Source: Gammaproteobacteria bacterium LSUCC0112 (GTDB lineage Bacteria > Pseudomonadota > Gammaproteobacteria > Pseudomonadales > Pseudohongiellaceae). Taken from it: a stretch of 51,198 nt of DNA. The stretch covers positions 518,523 to 569,720 of the forward strand of contig SPIB01000001.1 of the NCBI GenBank assembly GCA_004535785.1. Direction: 5' to 3'. Positions 18,466 through 27,869 of this stretch are shown here, piece by piece. The translations under genes and the position numbers were made by a program. Under the pieces are notes generated by a model. That model was not told the DNA's origin. It saw nothing but the letters and a program-made list of their open reading frames with translations, and did not search any database. The first letter of the stretch is position 1; every line of letters begins with the position of its first letter.

Positions 18466-19839
18466 TCAATCCAGTGGTAGCTGGATATTAAAACTGGTGC
18501 CCAGTTGCTCATCCGAGGTCACGGACATGTGCCCGCGATGATGTTCGGTGATAATAAAATAGGGGTACGACAAACGATGCTCAACCGGAAACGACGTCTG
18601 GCTGGTCGAAATGGCAAAAAACGGTTCAAAAATATCCAGCTGCTCATCCGCATTCAGACATTTGCCGCGGTGTCCCACCTTGATCCACAGCGAGTCCATA
18701 AACTCACCAACCTCAACGCTGATGCGTGGTTTGACCTCTGCTGATCCGACACCGTCCAGCGCATAAAACGCGCTGCGCAACAGTCGGGTAAACACCTGTT
18801 CAAGTTCGGACGGGAAACAGGAAATCTGTGGCAGCGCCGTCGCGTAGTTACGCCGTACGTCAACATCCCGGAAAGTCAGCCCATCTGAATTGGTAAACAG
18901 ATCCTTGGCCAGCTCGATGCTGCGATCCATGATGGCCGACACATCGGCAATCTGCCGGGTATTGTGGTGACTGCCGGCCAGCTCCAGCAGGTTCTGGGCG
19001 ATGGCCTTGGACTGCTGCGCACTCTGGCGCACAGTCTCAACTTCTCGTAACAAATACTCGGTAGCAGGCCCCAGATCAGCGGCTTCGATCTGCTGGCGCG
19101 CTGCCGATACGCGTTTGAAGATGGTATTGATTGGCAAGCTGATATCGTAGGCCATCGCGGAAGCGAGTTCACCCAGCGCAGACAACTTGTCGCGTTCGGC
19201 CACTTTGCTCTCGGCATTCACCTGCTTGGTTATGTCGGAAATCAAAATGACAATACCCGTGTCATCATCATGCTCCAGACGGTACAAGGTGATATCAAAA
19301 CTGTATTGCCCACGTTGGGTGTGTTTGACCTTCAAGGTTTCGCCACTGTCCAGCACGCTGCGCACCTGTTGTTCGCTGAGCGTGATCGCAGGGTGCGCAG
19401 CCCACAAGTTCATGCCGGCAACGTCGGAAAATGGGCGGCCCGTGGTGTCCTCGGCAACTTTGTTCCACTGCGTGACCTGCAAGTCCTGATTTAAACCGAT
19501 CAGCATCACCGGCATGGAGTTGACGATACTGGCGATGTAGGCCTCGCGCTTGCGCAATTGTTCAGCTGTTTCACGCAAGTTGGCAGTTCGCTCAGCCACC
19601 CGGTCTTCCAGCGTGGCTTTGATGTCTGTCAGCGCCCGGTTGGATCGCATGGCGCGGCGATGCGCCCGGATCAGGAAAAACAACACCACCAGCAGCGTGA
19701 TAATCAGCAGGCTGGCACTGGTATTGGCGATGTACTGCCAGTTGGTACTGCCATCCTGCTCGCGGAACACGGCAAAAATATCTGCGTGCGCGCGCAGACT
19801 GACAGTGGCAAGTACTATCAAGGTCAACAGGTGTTTCAT
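18466..19839 (-). CDS. PAS sensor, histidine kinase-like, with degenerate catalytic motifs
   Basis: A 457-residue membrane protein: signal/first helix (1-19), periplasmic patch, one membrane helix (about 41-58), a coiled coil (60-100), a PAS domain (about 100-205) and a histidine-kinase-like module. In the H-box, LGELASAMAYDISLP, the usual His-Glu is Tyr-Asp (Tyr about 231). The N-box, EQVFTRLLRSAFYAL, lacks the expected Asn, and no G-box GxGLGL is present where IFEPFFAISTSQ should lead into it. I conclude it cannot autophosphorylate in the normal way, though the fold seems complete and without frameshifts. It sits 30 bases upstream of putA on the same strand and may act as a non-catalytic sensor or scaffold, possibly for proline use. 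No response regulator is adjacent. Confidence 0.78.
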   Translation of the reverse strand: MKHLLTLIVLATVSLRAHADIFAVFREQDGSTNWQYIANTSASLLIITLLVVLFFLIRAHRRAMRSNRALTDIKATLEDRVAERTANLRETAEQLRKREAYIASIVNSMPVMLIGLNQDLQVTQWNKVAEDTTGRPFSDVAGMNLWAAHPAITLSEQQVRSVLDSGETLKVKHTQRGQYSFDITLYRLEHDDDTGIVILISDITKQVNAESKVAERDKLSALGELASAMAYDISLPINTIFKRVSAARQQIEAADLGPATEYLLREVETVRQSAQQSKAIAQNLLELAGSHHNTRQIADVSAIMDRSIELAKDLFTNSDGLTFRDVDVRRNYATALPQISCFPSELEQVFTRLLRSAFYALDGVGSAEVKPRISVEVGEFMDSLWIKVGHRGKCLNADEQLDIFEPFFAISTSQTSFPVEHRLSYPYFIITEHHRGHMSVTSDEQLGTSFNIQLPLD

Positions 19840-19984
19840 GCAATCGGTCTCGCAAACTTTCTTACAATGGAATAATAGGAGTGATATTACCGGATAAGCA
19901 ACTGTCTTGGCTTGCGTTGCAGATTCAATCTATAGTCAGTGCTATCTCAACCCCGGAGCGCCGTTAAACGCGAGGAAACTGTTC

Positions 19985-22504
19985 ATGTTCCGCATCTCAT
20001 TGTTGTTGCAAAGCATTGTACGTTTACCCACAGCCATTTCCGTTGTTGCACTGTGTGCTGTGGGTGTTCAGTCCGTGTCGTTGGGACAACAGTCTGATCC
20101 TACTTTTGACTTGCAGGCGCATCGCGGTGGCATGGGTCTCGTTACAGAAAGCAGCCTGCAGGCGTTTGCCAATGCGCTGGACATGGGCGTCAGTACCTTG
20201 GAACTTGATACGCAGGTCACGCGTGACGGCTATGTGGTGGTCACACACGACCGGCAAGTCTTGGCGCATCGCTGTCTGGACACTGCACCGGTGACGGCCA
20301 ATGACCCTGACTTTCCTTATGTTGGCAAATACATCACCCACCTGACCCTGGCGCAGGTGCGCACACTGGATTGTGGCTCTCAACGTGCGGAGGCGCACCT
20401 GCAACAACAAACCGTGCCGGGCGCCAGAATCGTGTTGCTCAGCGAAGTCTTTGATCTGGTCAAACGCCACCGCGCCCACGATGTCATGCTGAACATAGAA
20501 ACGAAGGTCGAGGCCGGTGCACCCCATGAAACCGCGCCACGAGAGCAGTTTGTGCACGCAGTTTTGGCTCAGATACAACACCATCACATGCAGGATCAGG
20601 TCAGTATCCAGAGTTTTGACTGGGGCGCCCTGATGCTGGTGAAACAACTGGCCCCCGCGCTGCCGCTGGTTGCCTTGTCCAACGCCCAGTCGTTTCTGCA
20701 ATGTGGTGAACCGGGCGCGTCACCGTGGACAGGCGGCATTGATATGGACGATTTTGATTGCAATCTGCCTGCAGCCGCCGCGTCATTTGGCGTGTCTGCG
20801 ATTTCGCCGGTACATGGTTTGCCACAAAGTGCCGGCATCAACGACGCCAGCTACACCGCGTTTACCACGCGTGAGATGGTTGAACAGGCGCACGCACTGG
20901 GGTTAAAGGTGATTCCCTGGACTATCAATGATCAGGCCACCATGGCACAGCTCATTGACATCGGGGTAGACGGCATCATCACCGACTTCCCGGACCGGTT
21001 GCGCGCAGTGATGCAGGACCGCGGCATGGCGTTGCCAGTGCCATTCACGGCACCGGTTACCCACGATCAACCACTTGAGGAACAGAGCATTCTGTCATTG
21101 CAACAACAACTGGCGAGCGGTTCACTGACCTCTGTTGCGTTACTGGAACACTATCTGGCACGTATTGAGGCGTATGACCAGCAAGGCCCGACGTTGAACA
21201 CGCTGATCACCCTGAACAGCCATGCACGAGCACAGGCGCAACAGCTCGACGACGAGCGCCAACGCAGCGGTCCGCGCAGCCTGCTGCACGGTATCCCGAT
21301 CGTGATTAAAGACAACTACAACACCGTGGATATGCCGACCACGGGTGCGTCACAGTCACTGGCCGATTTTATCCCTGATGAAGAAGCAACCCAGGTGAAA
21401 AAATTACGCGATGCCGGCGCCATCATTGTGGGCAAAACCAATCTTCATGAGTTTGCCTACGGCATCACCAGCATCAGTTCGCTGGGCGGACAAACCCGCA
21501 ACCCTTACGATCCGCAGCGCCTGCCCGGCGGCTCCAGTGGTGGCAGCGCAGCGGCCATCGCCTCAGGATTTGCTGCTGTGGGTATGGGGTCAGACACCTG
21601 TGGCTCGATCCGCATTCCAGCGGCATTTAACAATCTGACCGGCCTCAGACCCAGCAAAGGCCTGAGCAGTATTTATGGGATTATGCCGCTGTCACATACC
21701 CAGGATGTCGCTGGACCACTCGCGCGCTCAATCACAGATCTCGCTATTGTGCTGGATTTGACCAGCGGTTTTGATGCGAACGATACAGACACAGCGGTGA
21801 TTCAGAACCAGCCGGTACCACCGTTTTTTTCCGCCCTGGGACGCGAGTCTATTGCCGGCTTACGAATCGGTCGGCTGAGCGCCTGGATGGACGCTGCCGA
21901 GCCCCAGGTACGCACACAAATTGACCAGGCGTTACAGTTTCTGGCACAACAAGGCGCGATCATTATGGATATTGAAATACCCGATATGGCGCGACTGTTG
22001 TCACAATCCGGATTGATCGGGCATGAGTTTGAAGCAGATCTGGATGCGTATCTGGACCAGTTTGGCAGTGACGAATACCCGACGCTGGAAGCAATTGTGG
22101 CGGGCGGCGAGTACCATGCGGCGGTTGCCGGCCTGCTCAGTCGCAGTGCAGCCGCCGAACAAAATCAGCAGGCTTATCAGGCCGCGCTGGTGGTGCGCAC
22201 TGAGCTACAACAGGCGATTGATGCGCTGATGGCCGCGCAATCGCTGGATGTGATTGCCTACCCGCCTATCGCCAGTACACCAGCCTTGATTGGCGAGCCA
22301 CAACCCGGCAATAACTGTGCCTTGAGCGGCAATTCTGGTTTTCCGGCGTTGTCGTTGCCGGTTGGTTTTACGCCTGACGGGCTGCCGGTGGGCATGGAGT
22401 TACTCGCGCCTCGGTTAAGCGATACACGTTTGTTGGCCTTGGGTTATGCCATCGAGCAGTTGCGCCCGATGCGCCGGGCGCCTGCATCTACGCCGTCGTT
22501 GTAG
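19985..22504 (+). CDS. secreted glycerophosphodiester phosphodiesterase-amidase fusion
   Basis: An 839-residue two-enzyme protein. A signal sequence (about 1-35) is followed by a GDPD domain (about 41-350): QAHRGGMG with the catalytic His, LELDTQVTRDG and VVTHDRQV. From about 365 an amidase-signature domain begins: Lys in PIVIKDNYN (about 440), the Gly/Ser motif LPGGSSGGSAAAIA (about 515) and GSDTCGSIRIP with the cis-Ser/nucleophile Ser (about 535). Both active sites look complete. GDPD enzymes split glycerophosphodiesters to glycerol 3-phosphate plus alcohol, and amidase-signature enzymes hydrolyse amides. Start 19985 is supported by GAGG nine bases upstream and by the signal peptide. It is divergent from the kinase-like gene, and its 3' end overlaps yghU by 17 bases. 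Confidence 0.88.
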   Translation: MFRISLLLQSIVRLPTAISVVALCAVGVQSVSLGQQSDPTFDLQAHRGGMGLVTESSLQAFANALDMGVSTLELDTQVTRDGYVVVTHDRQVLAHRCLDTAPVTANDPDFPYVGKYITHLTLAQVRTLDCGSQRAEAHLQQQTVPGARIVLLSEVFDLVKRHRAHDVMLNIETKVEAGAPHETAPREQFVHAVLAQIQHHHMQDQVSIQSFDWGALMLVKQLAPALPLVALSNAQSFLQCGEPGASPWTGGIDMDDFDCNLPAAAASFGVSAISPVHGLPQSAGINDASYTAFTTREMVEQAHALGLKVIPWTINDQATMAQLIDIGVDGIITDFPDRLRAVMQDRGMALPVPFTAPVTHDQPLEEQSILSLQQQLASGSLTSVALLEHYLARIEAYDQQGPTLNTLITLNSHARAQAQQLDDERQRSGPRSLLHGIPIVIKDNYNTVDMPTTGASQSLADFIPDEEATQVKKLRDAGAIIVGKTNLHEFAYGITSISSLGGQTRNPYDPQRLPGGSSGGSAAAIASGFAAVGMGSDTCGSIRIPAAFNNLTGLRPSKGLSSIYGIMPLSHTQDVAGPLARSITDLAIVLDLTSGFDANDTDTAVIQNQPVPPFFSALGRESIAGLRIGRLSAWMDAAEPQVRTQIDQALQFLAQQGAIIMDIEIPDMARLLSQSGLIGHEFEADLDAYLDQFGSDEYPTLEAIVAGGEYHAAVAGLLSRSAAAEQNQQAYQAALVVRTELQQAIDALMAAQSLDVIAYPPIASTPALIGEPQPGNNCALSGNSGFPALSLPVGFTPDGLPVGMELLAPRLSDTRLLALGYAIEQLRPMRRAPASTPSL

Positions 22505-23351
22505 GGTGCAAGACTTTATCAATATCCGACGCCTCATGCCGCTCACGCAATTGCCGCTCGGGGTTACCCCACGTGCAGTTGACAATGCGGCCACGGCGCA
22601 CAGCAGGCCGGTCGGCAATGTCCTTGGCCCAGCGCATGACATGCGTATAGGTATGCGCCTCCAGAAATTCGGCTGCGTTATACACTTTGTTTAACACCAG
22701 CGCCCCGTACCAGGGCCAGATGGCGATATCGGCAATGGTGTACTCATCACCGGCAATGTAGCGTTTGTCCTTGAGCTGACGATCCAGCACATCCAGCTGG
22801 CGTTTGACTTCCATGGTAAAACGGTCGATCGGGTATTGCCACTTTTCCGGTGCGTAACAATAGAAGTGGCCAAAACCACCGCCGAGGTACGGCGCGCTGC
22901 CCATCTGCCAAAACACCCAGTTCATCACCTCTGTGCGAGCTGGCACGTCTTTGGGCAACAGGGCGCCAAATTTTTCCGCCAGATAAAACAAAATCGACGC
23001 GGACTCAAACACCCGTTGTGGCGGTGTCACACTAACGTCCAACAACGCCGGGATTTTGGAATTGGGATTGATCTCAACAAATTCACTGCCAAATTGATTG
23101 CCGTCAGAAATGTTAATCAGAAAAGCATCATATTCAGCGCCGCTGTGGCCAAGCGCCAGCAGCTCTTCCAGCATCACCGTCACTTTGACACCATTGGGCG
23201 TGCCCAATGAATACAACTGCAACGGGTGGCGACCACGCGGCAAGCTCTTTTCGTGCGTGGCGCCGGCAATCGGGCGATTGATATTGGTAAATCGTCCGCC
23301 GCTCTGGTGATCCCATTTCCAGATTTTGGGTGGGGTGTAAGGTGCATTCAT
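22488..23351 (-). CDS. yghU: glutathione-dependent disulfide-bond oxidoreductase YghU
   Basis: A 287-residue glutathione S-transferase-fold protein very close to E. coli YghU along its full length (ANINRP-type start NINRPIAGATHEKSLP, HPLQLYSLGTPNGVKVTVML, NPNSKIPALLD, GGGFGHFYCYAPEKW). N-terminal thioredoxin-like domain about 40-130, all-helical domain 135-270. YghU binds two glutathiones and reduces disulfides and peroxides. Convergent with the GDPD-amidase gene with a 17-base overlap of the ends, and 14 bases downstream of the lipoprotein hydrolase gene on the same strand. Confidence 0.92.
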   Translation of the reverse strand: MNAPYTPPKIWKWDHQSGGRFTNINRPIAGATHEKSLPRGRHPLQLYSLGTPNGVKVTVMLEELLALGHSGAEYDAFLINISDGNQFGSEFVEINPNSKIPALLDVSVTPPQRVFESASILFYLAEKFGALLPKDVPARTEVMNWVFWQMGSAPYLGGGFGHFYCYAPEKWQYPIDRFTMEVKRQLDVLDRQLKDKRYIAGDEYTIADIAIWPWYGALVLNKVYNAAEFLEAHTYTHVMRWAKDIADRPAVRRGRIVNCTWGNPERQLRERHEASDIDKVLHPTTTA

Positions 23352-23365
23352 AACATCAATTCCAA

Positions 23366-24790
23366 TTAACGGGCGCAGGCCGGCAATCCTGGCCTGTCGG
23401 GGGTAGTAAAGTTGCAGCCGTAACTTTCCTCGGCAACAACCGAGGCATCCAGCACGTCGTCACCTTGTGGGCGCGGACCACCATTCACCCACGCCAGCCA
23501 ATCGCTGAGCGCACGTTTGGTTTCGTCTGGCGAAAAGTCGCAATGGCCGGGTGCGCGTATCGCACGCTGCACCAACAGATGATCGTTGCCGTTTTCGATC
23601 GCACCTTCGCGGTACAACTGTTGGTGTCGGAACGGCACATAGAAGTCACCCAAGGTGTGCATGGTCAGCACCGGCACATCAAAGTCGCCTCGGATTTCCG
23701 GTATCCAACGAACACCGTCAGTGCGCAGCGCATTCACACCACGATCCGCGCTGACCCGCGGCATCATCTCGTTAAATGCCAGTTCTTCTGCGGTGGGTGT
23801 ATCACCCTCGGTCCAGCGGTAGACCCGATTGCTGTTGTCGTACAGATTGCGATCCAGCACCCCGCGCACTGTACCGTTATCACCGCCGCTGCCCATCACG
23901 GTATTCTGGTAGTTGGAACGGAACCCGTATTCAAAAATCGGGCGTTTGCCACCCGTCAGTGTTTGCGCCATCAGCATAAGACGTTCACCGTTTATGTTAG
24001 CTGGCTCCCAGGTCGGCGCACCGGTTTCAGGGTCCAGTTTAAACAAGGACGTGACAATAGGACCTGGGTTCAGCAAACGTGTTTCGTTGTTCATTTGTCC
24101 ATACAGGGATGGGAACTCGGAGTAAGGCATGTAGGCATAACCCGCGAACATTTGTGCCAGGCGGCTGTAGTCGCCTAACCACTGGAATTGATTTTGCTCG
24201 GCCTGACAGAACGGCGCAGCGCCTTCATAGGGCACGGGATAACGGGTGCGCTGCATGTTCTCACGCTCAACGGCTGCCGCAGCGGTATGTCCACCCAACG
24301 AACTGCCCGCTATCAGAAACTGCGTGGGCGCATCGAGCGTCACCGCCCAATCGCGTTGCACATAGTCCACGAGCTCCAATGCCAGTTTGTTGGTATCTTC
24401 CACACCGGCGCGCACATCATAGAAGTTGGCTGAATAGGAGGACGCTGCCCACGCGTAACCCGCCGCCAACACCGCTTCTCTGAACGCCGCCGAGGGCACA
24501 GAGACTGCCAACTCAGCGCCTACGCCGCGATAACCATGCGCAAACATCACCAGCCCGTCACCGTCCCAGCCCTCAGGAAATTCAGCGGCATACACCGCGT
24601 CACCCTGCAGTGCAGCGTAGGTACCGTAAAATGCGCGGGCACCCGGGCGCGCCTCAAAGGCCAGATCCGATGCCGGCGTGAATACCCGTGCATCATGTTC
24701 TCTTGTCCCCGATGTTCCGCTAACGCCCGCGCATGACACCAGCACCGCAGCGCTGACACCCAAGGCGATCAATCTGTTAATTTTTTTCAT
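23366..24790 (-). CDS. alpha/beta-hydrolase lipoprotein
   Basis: A 474-residue protein beginning with a lipoprotein signal (basic start, hydrophobic core, lipobox LVSC with Cys about 20). The nucleophile elbow is AGSSLGGHTA (Ser about 161), with candidate Asp in MHTLGDFYVPF and His in APGHCDFSPDE. It resembles a class of secreted serine hydrolases related to prolyl oligopeptidase or depolymerase folds. The substrate is unknown. Same strand as the oxidoreductase genes upstream but separated from them by the 24811 hairpin, so it probably starts its own transcript or is made at a lower level. Confidence 0.72.
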   Translation of the reverse strand: MKKINRLIALGVSAAVLVSCAGVSGTSGTREHDARVFTPASDLAFEARPGARAFYGTYAALQGDAVYAAEFPEGWDGDGLVMFAHGYRGVGAELAVSVPSAAFREAVLAAGYAWAASSYSANFYDVRAGVEDTNKLALELVDYVQRDWAVTLDAPTQFLIAGSSLGGHTAAAAVERENMQRTRYPVPYEGAAPFCQAEQNQFQWLGDYSRLAQMFAGYAYMPYSEFPSLYGQMNNETRLLNPGPIVTSLFKLDPETGAPTWEPANINGERLMLMAQTLTGGKRPIFEYGFRSNYQNTVMGSGGDNGTVRGVLDRNLYDNSNRVYRWTEGDTPTAEELAFNEMMPRVSADRGVNALRTDGVRWIPEIRGDFDVPVLTMHTLGDFYVPFRHQQLYREGAIENGNDHLLVQRAIRAPGHCDFSPDETKRALSDWLAWVNGGPRPQGDDVLDASVVAEESYGCNFTTPDRPGLPACAR

Positions 24791-24810
24791 TTTTGCTCCT
24801 GATATAAACC

Positions 24811-24847
24811 GGGGTCGGAGAGATCATTTTTTGATCTCTCCGACCCC
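24811..24847. repeat. GGTCGGAG palindrome, terminator-like (copy 1)
   Basis: Perfect 16-base inverted repeat GGGGTCGGAGAGATCA / TGATCTCTCCGACCCC with a T5 loop, directly after the stop of the gene at 24848. Its outer GGGGTCGGAG...CTCCGACCCC is shared by palindromes at 41221-41249 and 41997-42022, so it is a dispersed family that probably also terminates transcription. Confidence 0.75.
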
Positions 24848-26023
24848 CTATAGAACTTCGAAACTCAACCCGGCGTTTTTCTGCAGGCGGTCAATCAGCA
24901 TTTCGCCCAAGGCGGCACCGGGGGTCCAGATGCCTCCCCCCGCAGCCTGCGGATTTTTGAGCAGGCACACCGCGCTCTCGGCAATCATTTTTGAGGTGGA
25001 GCCGTACCCGGGATCTTTGTCACCCTTGACGCTGACCATCAAGCGATTGCCTTGTTCGTCGGAGCCGGCAAACAAAACCTCATAAAATCCGTTTTCCCGC
25101 TCGTCTTTGCTTGGACCTTCACCAGGTTTCAAGGTGCTCGCTGCCATGGATTTGTCAGCGGCCACCGCGTGGGCAGTGGCCTCGCCTTTGTCGCCGGGTC
25201 CGGTCAACAGCATCTCGTCGTAGACAAAACATTTGCCCCACGGATGCCCCAATAAATAGTTACTGCGATGAATATTTTTGGTGTTGATGGTCGCCATGAC
25301 AAACGGCGCAGACCAGCTGTTTAAATCGTCATCAAACACCGGTCGACTGCCCGGAGGCTGGTCAGCGCCCAGCACACCTTCTGTCAGCGCAAAGGGTGTC
25401 ATCATCACCTGAATGACTTCCGGCTTTTTTGCTGCCGCAGCCATGGTGGCTTTCAAACTTGCCAGTGTGCCGCCGGAGAACCCGCCTTTCATGGCCTTTA
25501 CGCGGCCTTTGACCCGGGACAACGGCCCACCAAATTTGTCCTTTGCCTGTTGCTGCAGAAACACAACGCCCAGATCAAACGGAATCGAGTCAAAACCACA
25601 AGAGAACACAATGCGTGCACCGCTGGCCTTGGCGGCCGCGCCATGCGCAGCAATCATGTCATGCATCCAGGCAGGTTCCCCACAGAGATCCACATAATCG
25701 GTGCCTGCAGCAACACACGCTGCGACCAGATCGGAGCCATATAACTGATATGGCCCCACGGTGCTGATGACCACTTTTGTGCTGGTCACCATGTCGTTGA
25801 CTGACATTTGATCGTCAGCATCGGCAATCACAAACGGCACCTCCAGCGGCACGCCGATCTCATCACGCACCTGTGCCAGTTTGTCGCGACTGCGCCCCGC
25901 CATCGCCCAATTGACGCCGCCGCTCACACCGTAACGCTCGTTCAGATATTCGCAAACCAGACGCCCGGTATAACCCGTCGCGCCATAAACAACTACGTCA
26001 AACTTCTGATTGGGGGACATCAT
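24848..26023 (-). CDS. saccharopine dehydrogenase-family oxidoreductase (trans-acting enoyl reductase type)
   Basis: A 391-residue NAD(P)-dependent oxidoreductase. The N-terminal Rossmann motif is VVVYGATGYTGRLVCEYL, followed by WAMAGRSRDKL and the conserved VISTVGPYQLYGSDLVAAC and AGTDYVDLCGEP. This pattern belongs to the saccharopine dehydrogenase-like group that includes trans-acting enoyl reductases of lipid metabolism. The substrate here is unknown. The C-terminal part (SKMIAESAVCLL, GGGIWTPGAALGE) is typical of the family. A good AGGAG lies nine bases before ATG 26023. With the SDR gene upstream (43-base gap) it likely forms an operon. Confidence 0.82.
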   Translation of the reverse strand: MMSPNQKFDVVVYGATGYTGRLVCEYLNERYGVSGGVNWAMAGRSRDKLAQVRDEIGVPLEVPFVIADADDQMSVNDMVTSTKVVISTVGPYQLYGSDLVAACVAAGTDYVDLCGEPAWMHDMIAAHGAAAKASGARIVFSCGFDSIPFDLGVVFLQQQAKDKFGGPLSRVKGRVKAMKGGFSGGTLASLKATMAAAAKKPEVIQVMMTPFALTEGVLGADQPPGSRPVFDDDLNSWSAPFVMATINTKNIHRSNYLLGHPWGKCFVYDEMLLTGPGDKGEATAHAVAADKSMAASTLKPGEGPSKDERENGFYEVLFAGSDEQGNRLMVSVKGDKDPGYGSTSKMIAESAVCLLKNPQAAGGGIWTPGAALGEMLIDRLQKNAGLSFEVL

Positions 26024-26066
26024 TTATCTGGACTCCTCGGGACGGGGCAGCTCGGGGTTAGAGGGA

Positions 26067-26957
26067 TCAACTAAAACCAACAATGTCTTCGTTCAGAACA
26101 TGCGCCAGCAAGGGGCTGGCGGCAGCTCGCTCAAAGGCGTCATCAATTGCCTTGTAGCGTTGCTGTACGACCGGTCGGTAATTCGGGTGGGTAAAGATGT
26201 AGAGCTCGCCGACCTGCAGCGCTTCCACCACTCGCTCACCCACAATGTCGACCGCCAGTCCATTGTTGATCACATTCTGCATGTGCGCAGCCAACGCTTC
26301 ATTTTTGACGCTGTCCACGTCGCCTTCGTGCTCAACATGCTGATAACCTGGCTGTCTATTGCGCTCCGACAGATTGATGCGGGTTTTGACAAAGGCAGGG
26401 CATAATACCGACACCTTGATGTTGTGCGGTTTGAGCTCCGCGTACCAGGCTTCGGACATCCCCACCACCGCAGTTTTAGTCGCTGTATAGGCGCCAGCGT
26501 AGGGCACACCGACCATGCCCGCCATGGACGCCACATTGATCAACCAGCCGCCTTCGCCGTGCTTTTTAATTAAGGGAACAATGGTTTGTGTGCCATACAG
26601 CACCCCCATCAGATTCACGTCCAGCACCCACCGCCAGTCCAGCGTATCTGTTTGCTCGATGCTGCCAGTGCCACCCCCCACACCCGCGTTATTCACCAGC
26701 ATGTGAATCTTGCCAAACTGTTTGATCGCCTGTTCAGCCAGATGCTGCCACAGACTGATACTGGTGACGTCCATTGCGACGCCAATGGCTCGCACTCCGT
26801 CGGCCTTTAACCGGTTCAGCGCCTGTTCCAACTGAACCGGATCAATATCACCCAGCACCACGTTCATGCCCTGTTTTCCCAAGGCGCATGCGATGCTGAG
26901 GCCAATCCCCTCAGCACCACCACTGATCACCACGGTTTTACCAGTGAACTGGCCCAT
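26067..26957 (-). CDS. short-chain dehydrogenase/reductase
   Basis: A 296-residue classical SDR: cofactor motif SGGAEGIGLSIA (about 11-22), DIDP after strand 2 suggesting NAD preference, NNAGVGGG, catalytic Ser in INVASMAGMV, and YTATK (Tyr/Lys about 157-161). The C-terminal third has HVEHEGDVDSVKNEALAAHM as in a group of proteobacterial SDRs linked to lipid or steroid-like substrates. The substrate cannot be read. It is four bases from the DUF6265 gene upstream, so these are cotranscribed. Confidence 0.88.
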   Translation of the reverse strand: MGQFTGKTVVISGGAEGIGLSIACALGKQGMNVVLGDIDPVQLEQALNRLKADGVRAIGVAMDVTSISLWQHLAEQAIKQFGKIHMLVNNAGVGGGTGSIEQTDTLDWRWVLDVNLMGVLYGTQTIVPLIKKHGEGGWLINVASMAGMVGVPYAGAYTATKTAVVGMSEAWYAELKPHNIKVSVLCPAFVKTRINLSERNRQPGYQHVEHEGDVDSVKNEALAAHMQNVINNGLAVDIVGERVVEALQVGELYIFTHPNYRPVVQQRYKAIDDAFERAAASPLLAHVLNEDIVGFS

Positions 26958-26961
26958 GGCC

Positions 26962-27456
26962 TTAATTCCAGAGGCTGCGCTTGGTCAGCACCAGATCCAT
27001 CTTCTGGCCAGTGGGCTGCTCGATATGAATCGTAAAGGTGTCGCCGTCCAGTGTGTATCCCAGTGACTTCATGCCGGTGTCACCGACATTATTAAAATGC
27101 ACGTGATTGCCCATGATCATCGCCAGTTCCATCTTCATAGGCTCAGGCGTTCTGGGTTTAAAACCGGGATCAAACTGCTGCAGGTGCAGCACCAGTGAAC
27201 CGTCAACTTCTTCGATGGTAATCATTTCAAACATACTGGTGCCGGTAGGGCCGGTCATTCGCACCATGGCGGCAATCGATCCGGCCTCTGCTGCGATCCA
27301 GTTCTCTTCCAAGGTGTTCGGACCCAGGGCGCCAGCGTAATTGCCGGTCATCCACTGCAACTGGTCAATGGTCGCCGCCGGGCCAGCAGCAAAACTCAAG
27401 CTGGAAGACACTGTCAACAGACCTGCCGCCAGCAGTGATTTAAACGTGGTTTTCAT
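26962..27456 (-). CDS. DUF6265 secreted protein
   Basis: A 164-residue periplasmic protein of the DUF6265 type. Signal peptide ending SLSFA, then IDQLQWMTGNYAG near the mature N-terminus, EENWIAAEAGSIAAMVRM and a run of beta strands (LVLHLQQFDP). The family has a small beta-barrel or lipocalin-like look and no known function. First gene of the minus-strand group 24848-27456. Confidence 0.8.
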   Translation of the reverse strand: MKTTFKSLLAAGLLTVSSSLSFAAGPAATIDQLQWMTGNYAGALGPNTLEENWIAAEAGSIAAMVRMTGPTGTSMFEMITIEEVDGSLVLHLQQFDPGFKPRTPEPMKMELAMIMGNHVHFNNVGDTGMKSLGYTLDGDTFTIHIEQPTGQKMDLVLTKRSLWN

Positions 27457-27869
27457 GGTGAATTCCTCAAGGATTATTGTTGGTAATAATTGTTTTTGGT
27501 TAAGCCGTAGGGCCGGAGCTTAGCACTACCGGGACGCGCATGCACAGTGCCACACGGCCGATAGCGTGTGCCTCAGACACAACACAGCGCCGTGTTTTTG
27601 GGATTGACCAAGCCATCCTTCCTACCCTGTTGAAACCATTAAAAAAACAGTGCAGTTAGCCTATTGACGGCCAAGTTGCGGTTCCGCTATCGTTTGTTAA
27701 GGAAGTCATAATTAATCAAAAAGTGGATATATCTTGGTAGCATACTCATTCATGCCGTCCCTCGCCTGCACTTCGTGCCAGTCAATTATTTTTTTCAGCA
27801 TCCAACTCTTTGTAACCAGCTCACCAATCCGCGACAGTGTTGTCAGTGGTTTTATGGATGATGCACACC
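27457..27869. promoter_or_regulatory. 413-base divergent intergenic region
   Basis: No gene is supported here. It must hold the promoters for the DUF6265 gene (minus) and for the FHA/kinase island (plus). A candidate plus-strand promoter is TTGACG at 27664-27669 with CTATCG at 27687-27692 (17-base spacing). A small hairpin AACAC-GTGTT with a T run lies near 27580-27600. AT-rich DNA (TAATTAATCAAAAAGTGGATATATC) follows. All of these are weak calls. Confidence 0.3.

Noticed and set aside
20024-20701. 225-codon minus-strand open frame
   Set aside because: Antisense to the conserved GDPD domain, with no recognisable motifs.
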